From an uncultured Bacteroidia bacterium (GTDB taxonomy: Bacteria > Bacteroidota > Bacteroidia > Bacteroidales > UBA932): a stretch of 64,000 nucleotides of DNA. The translations under genes and the position numbers were made by a program. The notes below the pieces were generated by a model. That model did not search any database. It saw only the letters and a program-made list of their open reading frames with translations, and was not told the origin of the DNA. Positions 1-7,952 of this stretch are shown here, in pieces. The stretch is taken from assembly GCA_902785065.1 (NCBI GenBank), contig CACZXH010000002.1:186001-250000 (forward strand), given 5' to 3'. Each line of letters begins with the position of its first letter. Within the stretch, counting starts at the first letter, position 1.

Positions 1-775
1 CACTGGGCGCGATGGCCCGGCGCTGGTCCGTGCCGGAAAGCATTCCGTACAAGGGAAAGACCTGCGTCGCCCCGAGCGAAGATCCCAGATGCTCCGCGCA
101 GCGCCGGATATCGGCCTCGCCGGGCAGGAATGCGAGGATGTCCCCTTCGTGTTCCCGATGGGCGATCCGAACCGTCTGCGCGACGAGTTCCGCCGCATTC
201 TCCGGCTTCGCTTCTTCCTTGCCGCGGACGATTTCCACCGGGAACATCTTCCCACGACTTTCCACCAGCGGGAGATCCAGCGTGGTGCAAAGGCCGGTCG
301 CGTCGATGGTGGCCGACATCAGCACCAGCTTCAAGTCCGGCCGCAGGACCGACCGCGCCTCGCGCGTGAGCGCAAGCGCCACGTCGTTCGTCAGGCTCCG
401 CTCGTGGAATTCGTCGAAAATCACCACCGCAACACCATCGAGGCCGGGATCGTCCACGAGCCGGCGGACCAGTACGCCTTCTGTGACGACCTCCACCCGC
501 GTTCCCGCAGACACGCACTGCTCAAACCGCATCCGGTAGCCGACCGTCTTTCCGACGGGTTCTCCCAGCATCCAGGCCATCCGCTCGGCAATCTGCCGCG
601 CAGCGACCCGCCGCGGCTCCAGCATCACGACCTTCCCTTCCGGCAGGGAGTCCAGGATGGTCAGGGGCAATAACGTGGACTTGCCGGCGCCGGGAGGAGC
701 GGTCACCACCGCTCCGCCCCGCTCCGACAAGGCACGGTTCACTTCCCCGGCGACTTCCGCGACGGGGAGGGCTAT
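1..775 (-). CDS. hrpB: ATP-dependent RNA helicase HrpB, N-terminal part (gene runs off the window)
   Basis: DExH-box superfamily 2 helicase. Reading the minus strand gives about 258 codons with motif I APPGAGKST, motif II DEFHERSL, motif III SATID and the linker into the second RecA-like domain; DEFHERSL is characteristic of HrpB rather than HrpA. The C-terminal part lies beyond base 1. No ATG exists near the conserved N-terminus, which reads ALPVAEVAGEVNRAL and resembles the start of known HrpB proteins. The plausible starts are ATA at 775, CTG at 787, or a GTG at 742 that would remove the conserved residues. The gene follows pepD with essentially no gap (pepD stop 777-779), so translational coupling is likely. 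Family call is firm; the start is uncertain. Confidence 0.85.
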   Translation of the reverse strand, partial: MALPVAEVAGEVNRALSERGGAVVTAPPGAGKSTLLPLTILDSLPEGKVVMLEPRRVAARQIAERMAWMLGEPVGKTVGYRMRFEQCVSAGTRVEVVTEGVLVRRLVDDPGLDGVAVVIFDEFHERSLTNDVALALTREARSVLRPDLKLVLMSATIDATGLCTTLDLPLVESRGKMFPVEIVRGKEEAKPENAAELVAQTVRIAHREHEGDILAFLPGEADIRRCAEHLGSSLGATQVFPLYGMLSGTDQRRAIAPS

Positions 776-776
776 G

Positions 777-2234
777 TTACTTTTCAGGTACGTTCTTGAG
801 GACCTCCTTGAGATACTCCCAGGTACGGCCGACGGAAGCGATGTTCACACGCTCGTCCGGGGAATGCGGATACTTGACGGTGGGTCCGATCGAAACCATC
901 TCCCAGTTCGGGTACTTCGCGCCGAGGAGGGCGCATTCGAGTCCGCCGTGGGTGGCCATGATCTTCATCGGGCGGCCGTATACCTTCTGGAACTGCTCCA
1001 TCATCACCTTGTTCATCGGGGTGTCCAGTTTCGGCGTCCAGCCACTGTAACCGCCCTTGAATTCAATCTCGTCGGCGCCGGCGAGTTCGAAGATGCAGCG
1101 GATGCGCTGGGCCAGGGCAGCCTTCGCAGTATCCACCGCACTGCGCATCAGGGAGTGGACGGTGATCCGGCCCTTCTCGGTGCGGACGATGGCCAGGTTG
1201 ACGGAGGTCTCGGTGAGGCCTTCCATCGTCTGGCTCATGCGGGTGACGCTGGACGGGCAGGCCAGGATGGCCTTCACCGCGTTCAGCATCACGCGGCCCT
1301 GGATGAACTTCGGGGCGGCGGGCACATCGTCCACATAGAGCACAGCACCCGGATCGCTGTCCTTGAATTCAGCCTGGATCTCGTCGAAGATGTTGCCGAT
1401 GAGCTTCTTCACGGACTCCAGGTTTTCGGCGGGAACGACAGTCTCGACCGTAGCCTCGAACGGGATCGCGTTGCGGAGGGAACCGCCGGTGAAACTCACA
1501 ACCTGCACACCGAACACCTCCATCAACGGAAGGAGGATGCGGGCCATCACCTTGTTCGCGTTGGCGCGGTACAGGGAGATGTCCATGCCGGAGTGACCGC
1601 CCTTCAGGCCCTTGACCGTAAGTTTCAGGCCCTTCCAACCGGGTTTCACCGGATACTTGCGATACTTGAACTCGGCGGAGACATCCAGGCCGCCGGCGCA
1701 GCCGACGCACAGTTCGCCTTCGTCCTCGGAATCCAGGTTGATGAGGATGTCGCCCTTCAGGACGCCCGGCTTGAGGGCCGTGGCGCCGGTCATGCCGGTT
1801 TCCTCGTCATAGGTCACGAGGACCTCGATGGGGCCGTGCTCGACGGACTTGTCCTCGCAGACGGCGAGGCCCATCGCCACGCCCATGCCGTTGTCGGCGC
1901 CGAGGGTGGTACGGTCGGCGGTGACCCAGTCGCCATCGACATAGGCCTGGATCGGGTCGGTCAGGAAGTTGTGGCCGGAATCGGATGTCTTCTGCGGGAC
2001 CATGTCCATGTGGCCCTGGAGGATCACGCCGCGGCGGTTCTCGTAGCCCGGGGTGGCCGGCGCACGGAAGATCACGTTGCCGGTCTCGTCCTTGCTGACT
2101 TCGACGCCGTGGTCCTTGCCCCACTGGAGCAGATATTCGATGACTTTTCCTTCATGCTTGGAGGGGCGCGGGACCTGCGTCAGGCCGTAGAAGTTGCCCC
2201 ATACCACTTTGGGTTCCAGATCTTTGATACTCAT
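777..2234 (-). CDS. pepD: Cytosol non-specific dipeptidase PepD (M20 family aminoacyl-histidine dipeptidase)
   Basis: Cytoplasmic zinc dipeptidase of 485 residues, the usual length for PepD. Visible M20 hallmarks are GHMDMVPQ (His75, Asp77, metal ligand region), GADNGMG, DEETGMTGA (catalytic and metal-binding acidic residues), NLDSEDEGEL and GGHSGMDI in the lid/dimerisation domain. It would hydrolyse dipeptides that enter the cell, which fits the two POT peptide transporters encoded 2-5 kb away on the other strand. It sits 25 bp downstream of the DUF4831 gene and directly upstream of hrpB, so these minus-strand genes probably share a transcript. No signal peptide. Confidence 0.93.
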   Translation of the reverse strand: MSIKDLEPKVVWGNFYGLTQVPRPSKHEGKVIEYLLQWGKDHGVEVSKDETGNVIFRAPATPGYENRRGVILQGHMDMVPQKTSDSGHNFLTDPIQAYVDGDWVTADRTTLGADNGMGVAMGLAVCEDKSVEHGPIEVLVTYDEETGMTGATALKPGVLKGDILINLDSEDEGELCVGCAGGLDVSAEFKYRKYPVKPGWKGLKLTVKGLKGGHSGMDISLYRANANKVMARILLPLMEVFGVQVVSFTGGSLRNAIPFEATVETVVPAENLESVKKLIGNIFDEIQAEFKDSDPGAVLYVDDVPAAPKFIQGRVMLNAVKAILACPSSVTRMSQTMEGLTETSVNLAIVRTEKGRITVHSLMRSAVDTAKAALAQRIRCIFELAGADEIEFKGGYSGWTPKLDTPMNKVMMEQFQKVYGRPMKIMATHGGLECALLGAKYPNWEMVSIGPTVKYPHSPDERVNIASVGRTWEYLKEVLKNVPEK

Positions 2235-2259
2235 AATCGGTATAGTGTTTTATGTGTAG

Positions 2260-3249
2260 TTATTTCAAGGGATAAAGCGCTTCCAGGCCCAGCTGATACA
2301 CCGGGATGCGGCTCTCGAAGAGCGTCCGGCCGCCCGTGGTGAGACGCACGTTGCAGACGGCGGGAATCCGGTAATGGACCACGTTCTTCGTGTCGCGGAT
2401 GGCGGCCTGCGGGTCGGACACCTCCTCCGGGGAGAACTCCAGGGAGTAAACCGTGCCGGCGCCATCGGTGACGATGCCCTCCTTGCCGTTGAGGCGGAAG
2501 GCCGTATACTTGCGCGTGGAGCCCGAGGGGACGATGTCGAACGAGCCGCTCTGTTCCCGGGTCACGGTGTAACCGGTGAACAGGGTCAGGTATTCCTTCT
2601 CCACCCGGTCCAACTCCGCGATGGCCGCACCGAGCGCCTCTCCGCTGAAAGTGGCATCGGTGTTGCCGGTGGAAATGTTGAAACGCTCCCGGCGGGCCTT
2701 CAGGACCATGTCCGCGGCCTCCTGGGCCTTCATCTCAGGGGTTTTCTGGATCTGGTAAGCCTCCTCGACGGGGACGCGCACGAAAGCGGTGTCCGTCTCC
2801 ACTTCCTTCCAGATGGTCCGAGTCTCGGTCTTCGTCTGGGAGGTCACGCCCTTGGCGCCGAAATCGGCTTCCGGCTGCGGGTTGAAACGCCAGACGAGGT
2901 CGCCGGCTTCCAGCTTGTCCTGGAAGGAGACCAGTCCCTGGGAGCTCAGGGCGAGGAAACGGTCCTCGACACCCTTCGTGTCCACGGAGTAACGAGCCTG
3001 CGGATCGGCCTCCACCCGGGTGACGAGACGGACTTCCTTCACATAGGAGCGGGAAGCGTCCGTTTCCCGGACGTCGATGCCGAGGAACCGCTTGGCATAG
3101 GCGGCATAGGGGCCGGCGAAGAAGGATTCCTGGATGGCATCCACTTCCACGGTCACGGTGGTCTGCGGAAGGCTGTAGGTGACGGTCTGCGCCTCGAGGA
3201 GGGCGGGGACGGCCAGGAAAAGGCCGGCGGCAAAGGCTTTCAGATTCAT
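2260..3249 (-). CDS. DUF4831 family exported protein
   Basis: Protein of 329 residues from the chosen start, with a signal peptide (MNLKAFAAGLFLAVPALLEAQ). It matches the Bacteroidota family DUF4831, whose function is unknown; the N-terminal YSLPQT stretch and the repeated beta-rich body are typical as I recall them. The start at 3249 is preferred over an ATG 12 bases upstream because it gives the ATGA overlap with the stop of the acyltransferase gene and puts the signal peptide at the N-terminus. Together with that acyltransferase it suggests an envelope-related operon, but I cannot assign a reaction. Confidence 0.8.
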   Translation of the reverse strand: MNLKAFAAGLFLAVPALLEAQTVTYSLPQTTVTVEVDAIQESFFAGPYAAYAKRFLGIDVRETDASRSYVKEVRLVTRVEADPQARYSVDTKGVEDRFLALSSQGLVSFQDKLEAGDLVWRFNPQPEADFGAKGVTSQTKTETRTIWKEVETDTAFVRVPVEEAYQIQKTPEMKAQEAADMVLKARRERFNISTGNTDATFSGEALGAAIAELDRVEKEYLTLFTGYTVTREQSGSFDIVPSGSTRKYTAFRLNGKEGIVTDGAGTVYSLEFSPEEVSDPQAAIRDTKNVVHYRIPAVCNVRLTTGGRTLFESRIPVYQLGLEALYPLK

Positions 3250-4181
3250 TGTTTTCTCCAACGTTTATGCGTCCAGAGATAGTTCCAGGGTTGGGCCTGG
3301 ATATCCTCCTCCAGATGCTTGTAATACAGTTTCATCAGTTCTTCCGGGGTGGTTTCCGCCGCGTTTTCCACGAGGGGGACGAAGGTCATCCGGTAATGGC
3401 CGCGTTCCGCCCGGTACCAGCGGATATAGGCCACGGACATGCCCATCTTGCAGGCGATGGAGGCGCCGCCGCCCATCGCGAGCGTATCCTGGTGCAGAAA
3501 CTCGCCGACGGAGAAACGGCCCGCCTGCCAGTAGGGATACTGGTCCGTGTTGAAGATATAGAGTTTCTTCTCTTTCCGATGGGAGATGGCGTAGCGGAGG
3601 ATAGCGCTTCCCTCCACGTAGCCCTCGAAATCGCGGTCCGAGACCGGGGCACAGCGCCCGTCGGCCATCACCTGGTCCCAGAACTTGCTGGAGAGGGCGC
3701 GGTACAGGACCACGACCTCCTTGTCCGTCCACGAGCGCTTGCCCGGGGCGAGGTTGTCATACTGGCCCACGCCGCCCATCAGCTCCCAATTCCCGGCGTG
3801 GGAGTTCAGGAGCATCACGGACGAAGACCGGTCGTAGAAAGCGTTGAACTCGTCGATGTTGTCGATCTGGCAGATGTTCTGCCGGATGAGCCGTTTCCGG
3901 CCCTTTTCTCCCCGGCAGCCGGAGAACCAGACCGCCTCGGCGAAGAGCTCGCCGAAATGGACATAGAACTGTCTGTAGATGTCCTTGATGGCATCATAAT
4001 CCTTGTCCGGGAAACTCCGGGCCACGTTCGTCAGGACGACATCGGTCCGGTAGCGGAACACGTCCCGCACCAGCCAGGTTATGAACCGTCCCCAGGCGTA
4101 GTGGTATCCGAGCGGCAGCCGTGCATGGAGGCGCAGGAACGACTCCATGGCACGAACACCGAATGACCTTTTCTTGTCCAT
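3246..4181 (-). CDS. Lysophospholipid acyltransferase, LpxL/HtrB (lipid A biosynthesis) family
   Basis: Membrane-associated acyltransferase of 311 residues. The HX4E-type catalytic motif is HAGNWE (His128, Glu133), followed by the conserved GG. The family adds secondary acyl chains to lipid A or acylates related lipids such as ornithine lipids; which substrate is used here cannot be read from sequence. First gene of a minus-strand run with the DUF4831 gene, pepD and hrpB. A TATCTTTG box at 4189-4196 ends only 7 bases before the ATG, so the message would have almost no leader. Confidence 0.88.
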   Translation of the reverse strand: MDKKRSFGVRAMESFLRLHARLPLGYHYAWGRFITWLVRDVFRYRTDVVLTNVARSFPDKDYDAIKDIYRQFYVHFGELFAEAVWFSGCRGEKGRKRLIRQNICQIDNIDEFNAFYDRSSSVMLLNSHAGNWELMGGVGQYDNLAPGKRSWTDKEVVVLYRALSSKFWDQVMADGRCAPVSDRDFEGYVEGSAILRYAISHRKEKKLYIFNTDQYPYWQAGRFSVGEFLHQDTLAMGGGASIACKMGMSVAYIRWYRAERGHYRMTFVPLVENAAETTPEELMKLYYKHLEEDIQAQPWNYLWTHKRWRKQ

Positions 4182-4188
4182 ATCCTCA

Positions 4189-4196
4189 CAAAGATA
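4189..4196 (-). promoter_or_regulatory. Bacteroidota -7 promoter box for the acyltransferase operon
   Basis: TATCTTTG on the minus strand, a match to TAnnTTTG. Only 7 bases separate it from the ATG at 4181, so transcription would start within a few bases of the start codon. Confidence 0.6.
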
Positions 4197-4218
4197 CGAT
4201 TTTTTGGGAAATCTTTGT

Positions 4219-4226
4219 TATATTTG
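4219..4226 (+). promoter_or_regulatory. Bacteroidota -7 promoter box for the peptide-transporter operon
   Basis: TATATTTG, 36 bases before the ATG of the first POT transporter; a T-rich stretch with TTTG lies upstream as a possible -33 element. It is divergent from the acyltransferase promoter. Confidence 0.55.
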
Positions 4227-4262
4227 TGAAACCGACCCGCATAATCTTAAAACTTCATAGAC

Positions 4263-5810
4263 ATGTTCAAAAACCACCCGAAAGGACTGCTTGCCGCCGC
4301 GCTCAGCAACATGGGCGAACGCTTCGGCTACTACATTATGAACGCGGTCCTGCTGCTGTTCCTCGTCTCCAAATTCGGACTCAGCGATGCGACCGGCGGC
4401 CTGATCTATTCCATTTTCTACTCCGCCATCTATGTGCTCTCCCTGGTGGGCGGCATCATCGCCGACCGCACCCAGAACTACAAGGGCACCATCCAGAAGG
4501 GCCTGATCATCATGGCGGCGGGTTACATCCTCCTGTCCATTCCCATCACGGCCTCTTCCACCAACACCGCATGGCTTCTTCCCTTCACCTGCCTGGCCCT
4601 GGCCCTGATCGCCTTCGGCAACGGCCTGTTCAAGGGGAATCTCCAGGCCATTGTCGGCCAGATGTACGACAACTATGAGGTCGAAGCGGCCAAGGAAGGC
4701 CCTGAGGCCTTGAAGGCGGCCAAGGAGAAGAGGGACGCCGGCTTCCAGATCTTCTACGTCTTCATCAACATCGGCGGTCTCGTCGCGCCGTTCGTCGCGC
4801 CCCTCCTCCGCCAGTGGTGGCTGAAGACCAACGGATTCCTGTACAATTCCAACCTGCCCGAACTCTGCCACAGAGCCATCGCCGGCAATCTGGGCGACCA
4901 GGCCGACAAATATGCCGAACTCGTGGAGAAGGTCACCCTGACCGGCACCACGTTCGACCCGTCCTCCTATCTGGAGGTCTTCAACCAGGGCGTCCATTTC
5001 TCGTTCATCGCCTCCGTGCTCGCGATGCTCGTCTCCCTGGCTATCTTCCTCGCCAACAAGAAGATCTTCCCGAATCCCACCGCGAAGGCGGCCACCGAGT
5101 CCGTCTCCTACACCGAGGAGGAGAAGCACGCCATGGCCAAGGAAATCAAGCAGCGCATGTACGCCCTGTTCGCCGTCCTGGGCATCGCCATTTTCTTCTG
5201 GTTCTCCTTCCATCAGAACGGCCAGTCCCTGTCCGTGTTCGCCCGCGACTTCGTGAAGACCGACAAGATCGCCCCGGAGATCTGGCAGGCGGTCAATCCT
5301 TTCTTTGTCATTGTCCTCACGCCGATCATCATGGCTATCTTCGGCGCGCTCGCCAAGAAGGGCAAGGTAGTATCCACGCCGCGCAAGATCGCCTATGGCA
5401 TGGCCATCGCCGGGTGCGCCTACTTGTTCCTCGCCCTCTTCTCTTTTGCGAACCACTATCCGTCCGGCACCGAATTCCGCGCCCTCGATGAAAGCATCGC
5501 CGCCGGCATGAAGGCCGACTGGTGGGTCCTCATCGTCACCTACTTCTTCCTGACCGTTGCGGAACTGTTCATCTCCCCGCTCGGCCTCTCCTTTGTGTCG
5601 AAGGTTGCCCCGAAGAACCTCCTCGGCCTGTGCCAGGGCCTCTGGCTCGGCGCCACCGCCCTCGGCAACCTCCTCATCTGGATCGGCCCGGTCATGTACA
5701 ACGCCTGGCCCATCTGGAAGTGCTGGACCGTCTTCCTCGTCGTCTGCCTGATCTCCATGGGCGTGATGCTCGGCATGGTCAAGTGGCTCGAACGCGTTAC
5801 CAACGCATAA
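4263..5810 (+). CDS. Proton-dependent oligopeptide (POT/PTR2 family) transporter, copy 1
   Basis: Major-facilitator peptide:proton symporter of 515 residues with about 14 hydrophobic segments, the usual bacterial POT size. The family's first-helix signature is visible as NMGERFGYY with the conserved ER pair, and the conserved FFWFSFHQNGQSL stretch starts the C-terminal bundle. It would import di- and tripeptides across the inner membrane. A soluble loop of about 50 residues (around 185-240) separates two helices in this copy and is missing from copy 2. It starts the plus-strand run with copy 2 only 15 bases downstream, so the pair is a tandem duplication. Confidence 0.92.
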   Translation: MFKNHPKGLLAAALSNMGERFGYYIMNAVLLLFLVSKFGLSDATGGLIYSIFYSAIYVLSLVGGIIADRTQNYKGTIQKGLIIMAAGYILLSIPITASSTNTAWLLPFTCLALALIAFGNGLFKGNLQAIVGQMYDNYEVEAAKEGPEALKAAKEKRDAGFQIFYVFINIGGLVAPFVAPLLRQWWLKTNGFLYNSNLPELCHRAIAGNLGDQADKYAELVEKVTLTGTTFDPSSYLEVFNQGVHFSFIASVLAMLVSLAIFLANKKIFPNPTAKAATESVSYTEEEKHAMAKEIKQRMYALFAVLGIAIFFWFSFHQNGQSLSVFARDFVKTDKIAPEIWQAVNPFFVIVLTPIIMAIFGALAKKGKVVSTPRKIAYGMAIAGCAYLFLALFSFANHYPSGTEFRALDESIAAGMKADWWVLIVTYFFLTVAELFISPLGLSFVSKVAPKNLLGLCQGLWLGATALGNLLIWIGPVMYNAWPIWKCWTVFLVVCLISMGVMLGMVKWLERVTNA

Positions 5811-5825
5811 TCTGTTTGACGACAT

Positions 5826-7355
5826 ATGTTCAAAGGTCAACCCAAAGGACTCTTCGCCCTCGCGCTCGCCAATACCGGTGAGCGCTTCGGCTACTACACG
5901 ATGATCGCCGTGTTCGCGCTCTTCCTCCGGGCCAATTTCGGCCTGGACCCGGGCACGGCCGGCCTCATCTACAGTTCGTTCCTGATGCTGGTGTATTTCC
6001 TCCCGCTCGTCGGCGGCATCCTGGCCGACAAGTTCGGTTTCGGGAAAATGGTCACCGCCGGCATCATCATCATGTTCTTCGGCTACCTGCTGCTGTCCAT
6101 TCCGCTGGGCAGCGGCACCATGGCGCTCATCGGCATGATCGCCGCCCTGCTCCTGATCGGATTCGGGACAGGACTCTTCAAAGGAAACCTGCAAGTGATG
6201 GTGGGCGACCTTTACAACGAGCCCCAGTTTGCGGCCAAACGCGACGCCGGATTCTCCCTCTTCTACATGGCTATCAACATCGGCGCCCTGTTTGCCCCTA
6301 CCGCGGCCATCAAGATCCGCGAATGGGCCATCAGCCTGGGCTTCGACGGGAACGCCGCCTACCACTTCTCCTTCGCCGTAGCCTGCGTTTCCTTGATTGT
6401 TTCCATCGCTATCTACTACGCTTTCCGTAGCTGGTTCAAGCATGTGGAAGGAGGCGCCAAGAAGGACAAGAAGGAAGAAATCGTGGACACCCTCACCCCG
6501 GAGCAGACCAGGAAACGGATGGTCGCCCTGTTTCTGGTGTTCGCCGTGGTCATCTTCTTCTGGATGTCCTTCCACCAGAACGGACTCACCCTCACCTATT
6601 TCGCCGATGAATTCACCGCCCGGTCCTCCGAGGGAATCCAAAGCATGGCCTTCAATGTCTGGAACCTGGTGGCCGTCATCGCCATCGTCTACGCGCTATT
6701 CTCCATTTTCGACAAGGAGACGAGCGGGAAAGGGATGTATATCAGCCTGGGCGTCGTGATCGCGGCCGTTGCCTTCCTCATCTGGCAGTATCACCGCCTC
6801 AGCGGTCCCATCGAGGTCAGCGCCCCGATCTTCCAGCACTTCAACCCCTTCTATGTGGTTGCCCTCACCCCCGTCTCCATGGCCATCTTCGGTTCCCTGG
6901 CCAAGAAAGGGAAAGAGCCTTCCGCTCCCCGTAAGATCGCTTACGGAATGCTGGTGGCCGCGGTCGCTTTCGGCCTGATGATGTTCTTCTCCATCGGCCT
7001 GCCGCATCCCGAGACCGTGATGGGTCCGGACGGCCAGCTCGTCGGCAAGCATGTGGCCGACGTCACACCCAACCTGCTGATCTCCGTCTATCTGATCCTC
7101 ACCTTCGGCGAACTCCTGCTCAGCCCGATGGGTATCTCCTTCGTGTCCAAGGTGGCTCCGCCCAAATACAAGGGCATGATGATGGGCATGTGGTTCGTCG
7201 CCACCGCCCTGGGCAACTTCCTGGTGCAGGTGGGCGGCCATCTCTGGGGTCCCCTCCCGCTCTGGGCCGTCTGGGCCGTGTTCCTCGGTGTCTGCGTCAT
7301 TTCCGCCATCTTCATGTTCTCCATGATGAAGAAACTGGAGGACGCCACCCGATAA
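5826..7355 (+). CDS. Proton-dependent oligopeptide (POT/PTR2 family) transporter, copy 2
   Basis: Second POT transporter, 509 residues, clearly related to the preceding gene throughout (FKGQPKGLFALALANTGERFGYY at the N-terminus compared with FKNHPKGLLAAALSNMGERFGYY in copy 1; FFWMSFHQNGLTLTYF in the middle). Divergence is large enough that the duplication is old and the substrate range may differ. Copy 2 has an added hydrophobic region around residues 275-320 before the last helices. Likely in one transcript with copy 1 and, 9 bases downstream, the zeta-like kinase gene. Confidence 0.92.
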   Translation: MFKGQPKGLFALALANTGERFGYYTMIAVFALFLRANFGLDPGTAGLIYSSFLMLVYFLPLVGGILADKFGFGKMVTAGIIIMFFGYLLLSIPLGSGTMALIGMIAALLLIGFGTGLFKGNLQVMVGDLYNEPQFAAKRDAGFSLFYMAINIGALFAPTAAIKIREWAISLGFDGNAAYHFSFAVACVSLIVSIAIYYAFRSWFKHVEGGAKKDKKEEIVDTLTPEQTRKRMVALFLVFAVVIFFWMSFHQNGLTLTYFADEFTARSSEGIQSMAFNVWNLVAVIAIVYALFSIFDKETSGKGMYISLGVVIAAVAFLIWQYHRLSGPIEVSAPIFQHFNPFYVVALTPVSMAIFGSLAKKGKEPSAPRKIAYGMLVAAVAFGLMMFFSIGLPHPETVMGPDGQLVGKHVADVTPNLLISVYLILTFGELLLSPMGISFVSKVAPPKYKGMMMGMWFVATALGNFLVQVGGHLWGPLPLWAVWAVFLGVCVISAIFMFSMMKKLEDATR

Positions 7356-7364
7356 ACCTGCCCC

Positions 7365-7952
7365 ATGCCCCGCATGTACATTATTTCCGGCTGCAACGGA
7401 TCCGGGAAGACGACGGCGTCCTATACGCTGCTCCCGGAGCTGCTGGACTGCAGCGAGTTCGTGAACTCGGACGAGTTCGCGAAAAGCCTGGCGCCATTCC
7501 ACCCAGAGACAGCGTACATTACGGCCAGCCGGTACATGCTCAAGAAACTGCGCTACCTGTTCACCCGGCGGGAGGATTTCTGCATTGAAACCACCCTGGC
7601 CACCCGGTCCCTCCTCAAGACGGTCCGGATGGCCCAGGACCAGGGCTATTTCGTCACGGTCGTGTACCTGTGGCTGCGCTCCCCCGAGATCGCCATCAAG
7701 CGGGTGGCCGCCCGGGTGGAAGCCGGGGGGCACGACGTGGCCCCCGACGTCATCCGGCGGCGGTACTACACCGGCCTGGAGTACTTCTTCGAGCTGTACT
7801 CCCCCGTCTGTGACAAATGGATGCTCGTGGACAACAGCGACATGGAATTCCGCATCATCGCGGAAGGCAGCGCGAAAGGGACGACGGTCCGGGACCTTCC
7901 CCTCTATCAACAGATCAAACAACAGATCGAGGAATTTCATGATTCACCCTAA
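7365..7952 (+). CDS. Zeta-toxin-like P-loop kinase (COG4185 type)
   Basis: Small P-loop protein of 195 residues. The Walker A motif is GCNGSGKTT (residues 9-17), close to the N-terminus as in zeta toxins and their chromosomal relatives. DEF near residue 43 and the FCIETTLATRS stretch match the substrate-binding and catalytic region of COG4185 proteins. Zeta toxins phosphorylate UDP-N-acetylglucosamine; many chromosomal homologues lack a partner antitoxin and have no proven substrate. No epsilon-like antitoxin gene is adjacent: upstream is a transporter, and downstream the tldD start overlaps this gene by 14 bases. A housekeeping kinase is as likely as a toxin. Confidence 0.75.
   Translation: MPRMYIISGCNGSGKTTASYTLLPELLDCSEFVNSDEFAKSLAPFHPETAYITASRYMLKKLRYLFTRREDFCIETTLATRSLLKTVRMAQDQGYFVTVVYLWLRSPEIAIKRVAARVEAGGHDVAPDVIRRRYYTGLEYFFELYSPVCDKWMLVDNSDMEFRIIAEGSAKGTTVRDLPLYQQIKQQIEEFHDSP

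Noticed and set aside
657-2342. Long open frame on the plus strand opposite pepD
   Set aside because: It is antisense to a clear M20 peptidase, has no family motifs, and long shadow frames are expected in this GC-rich DNA.
4218-6641. 807-codon open frame on the minus strand opposite the POT transporters
   Set aside because: Composition (very rich in Glu, Gly, Asp, His) is what the reverse strand of GC-biased membrane-protein codons produces; it crosses two real genes.
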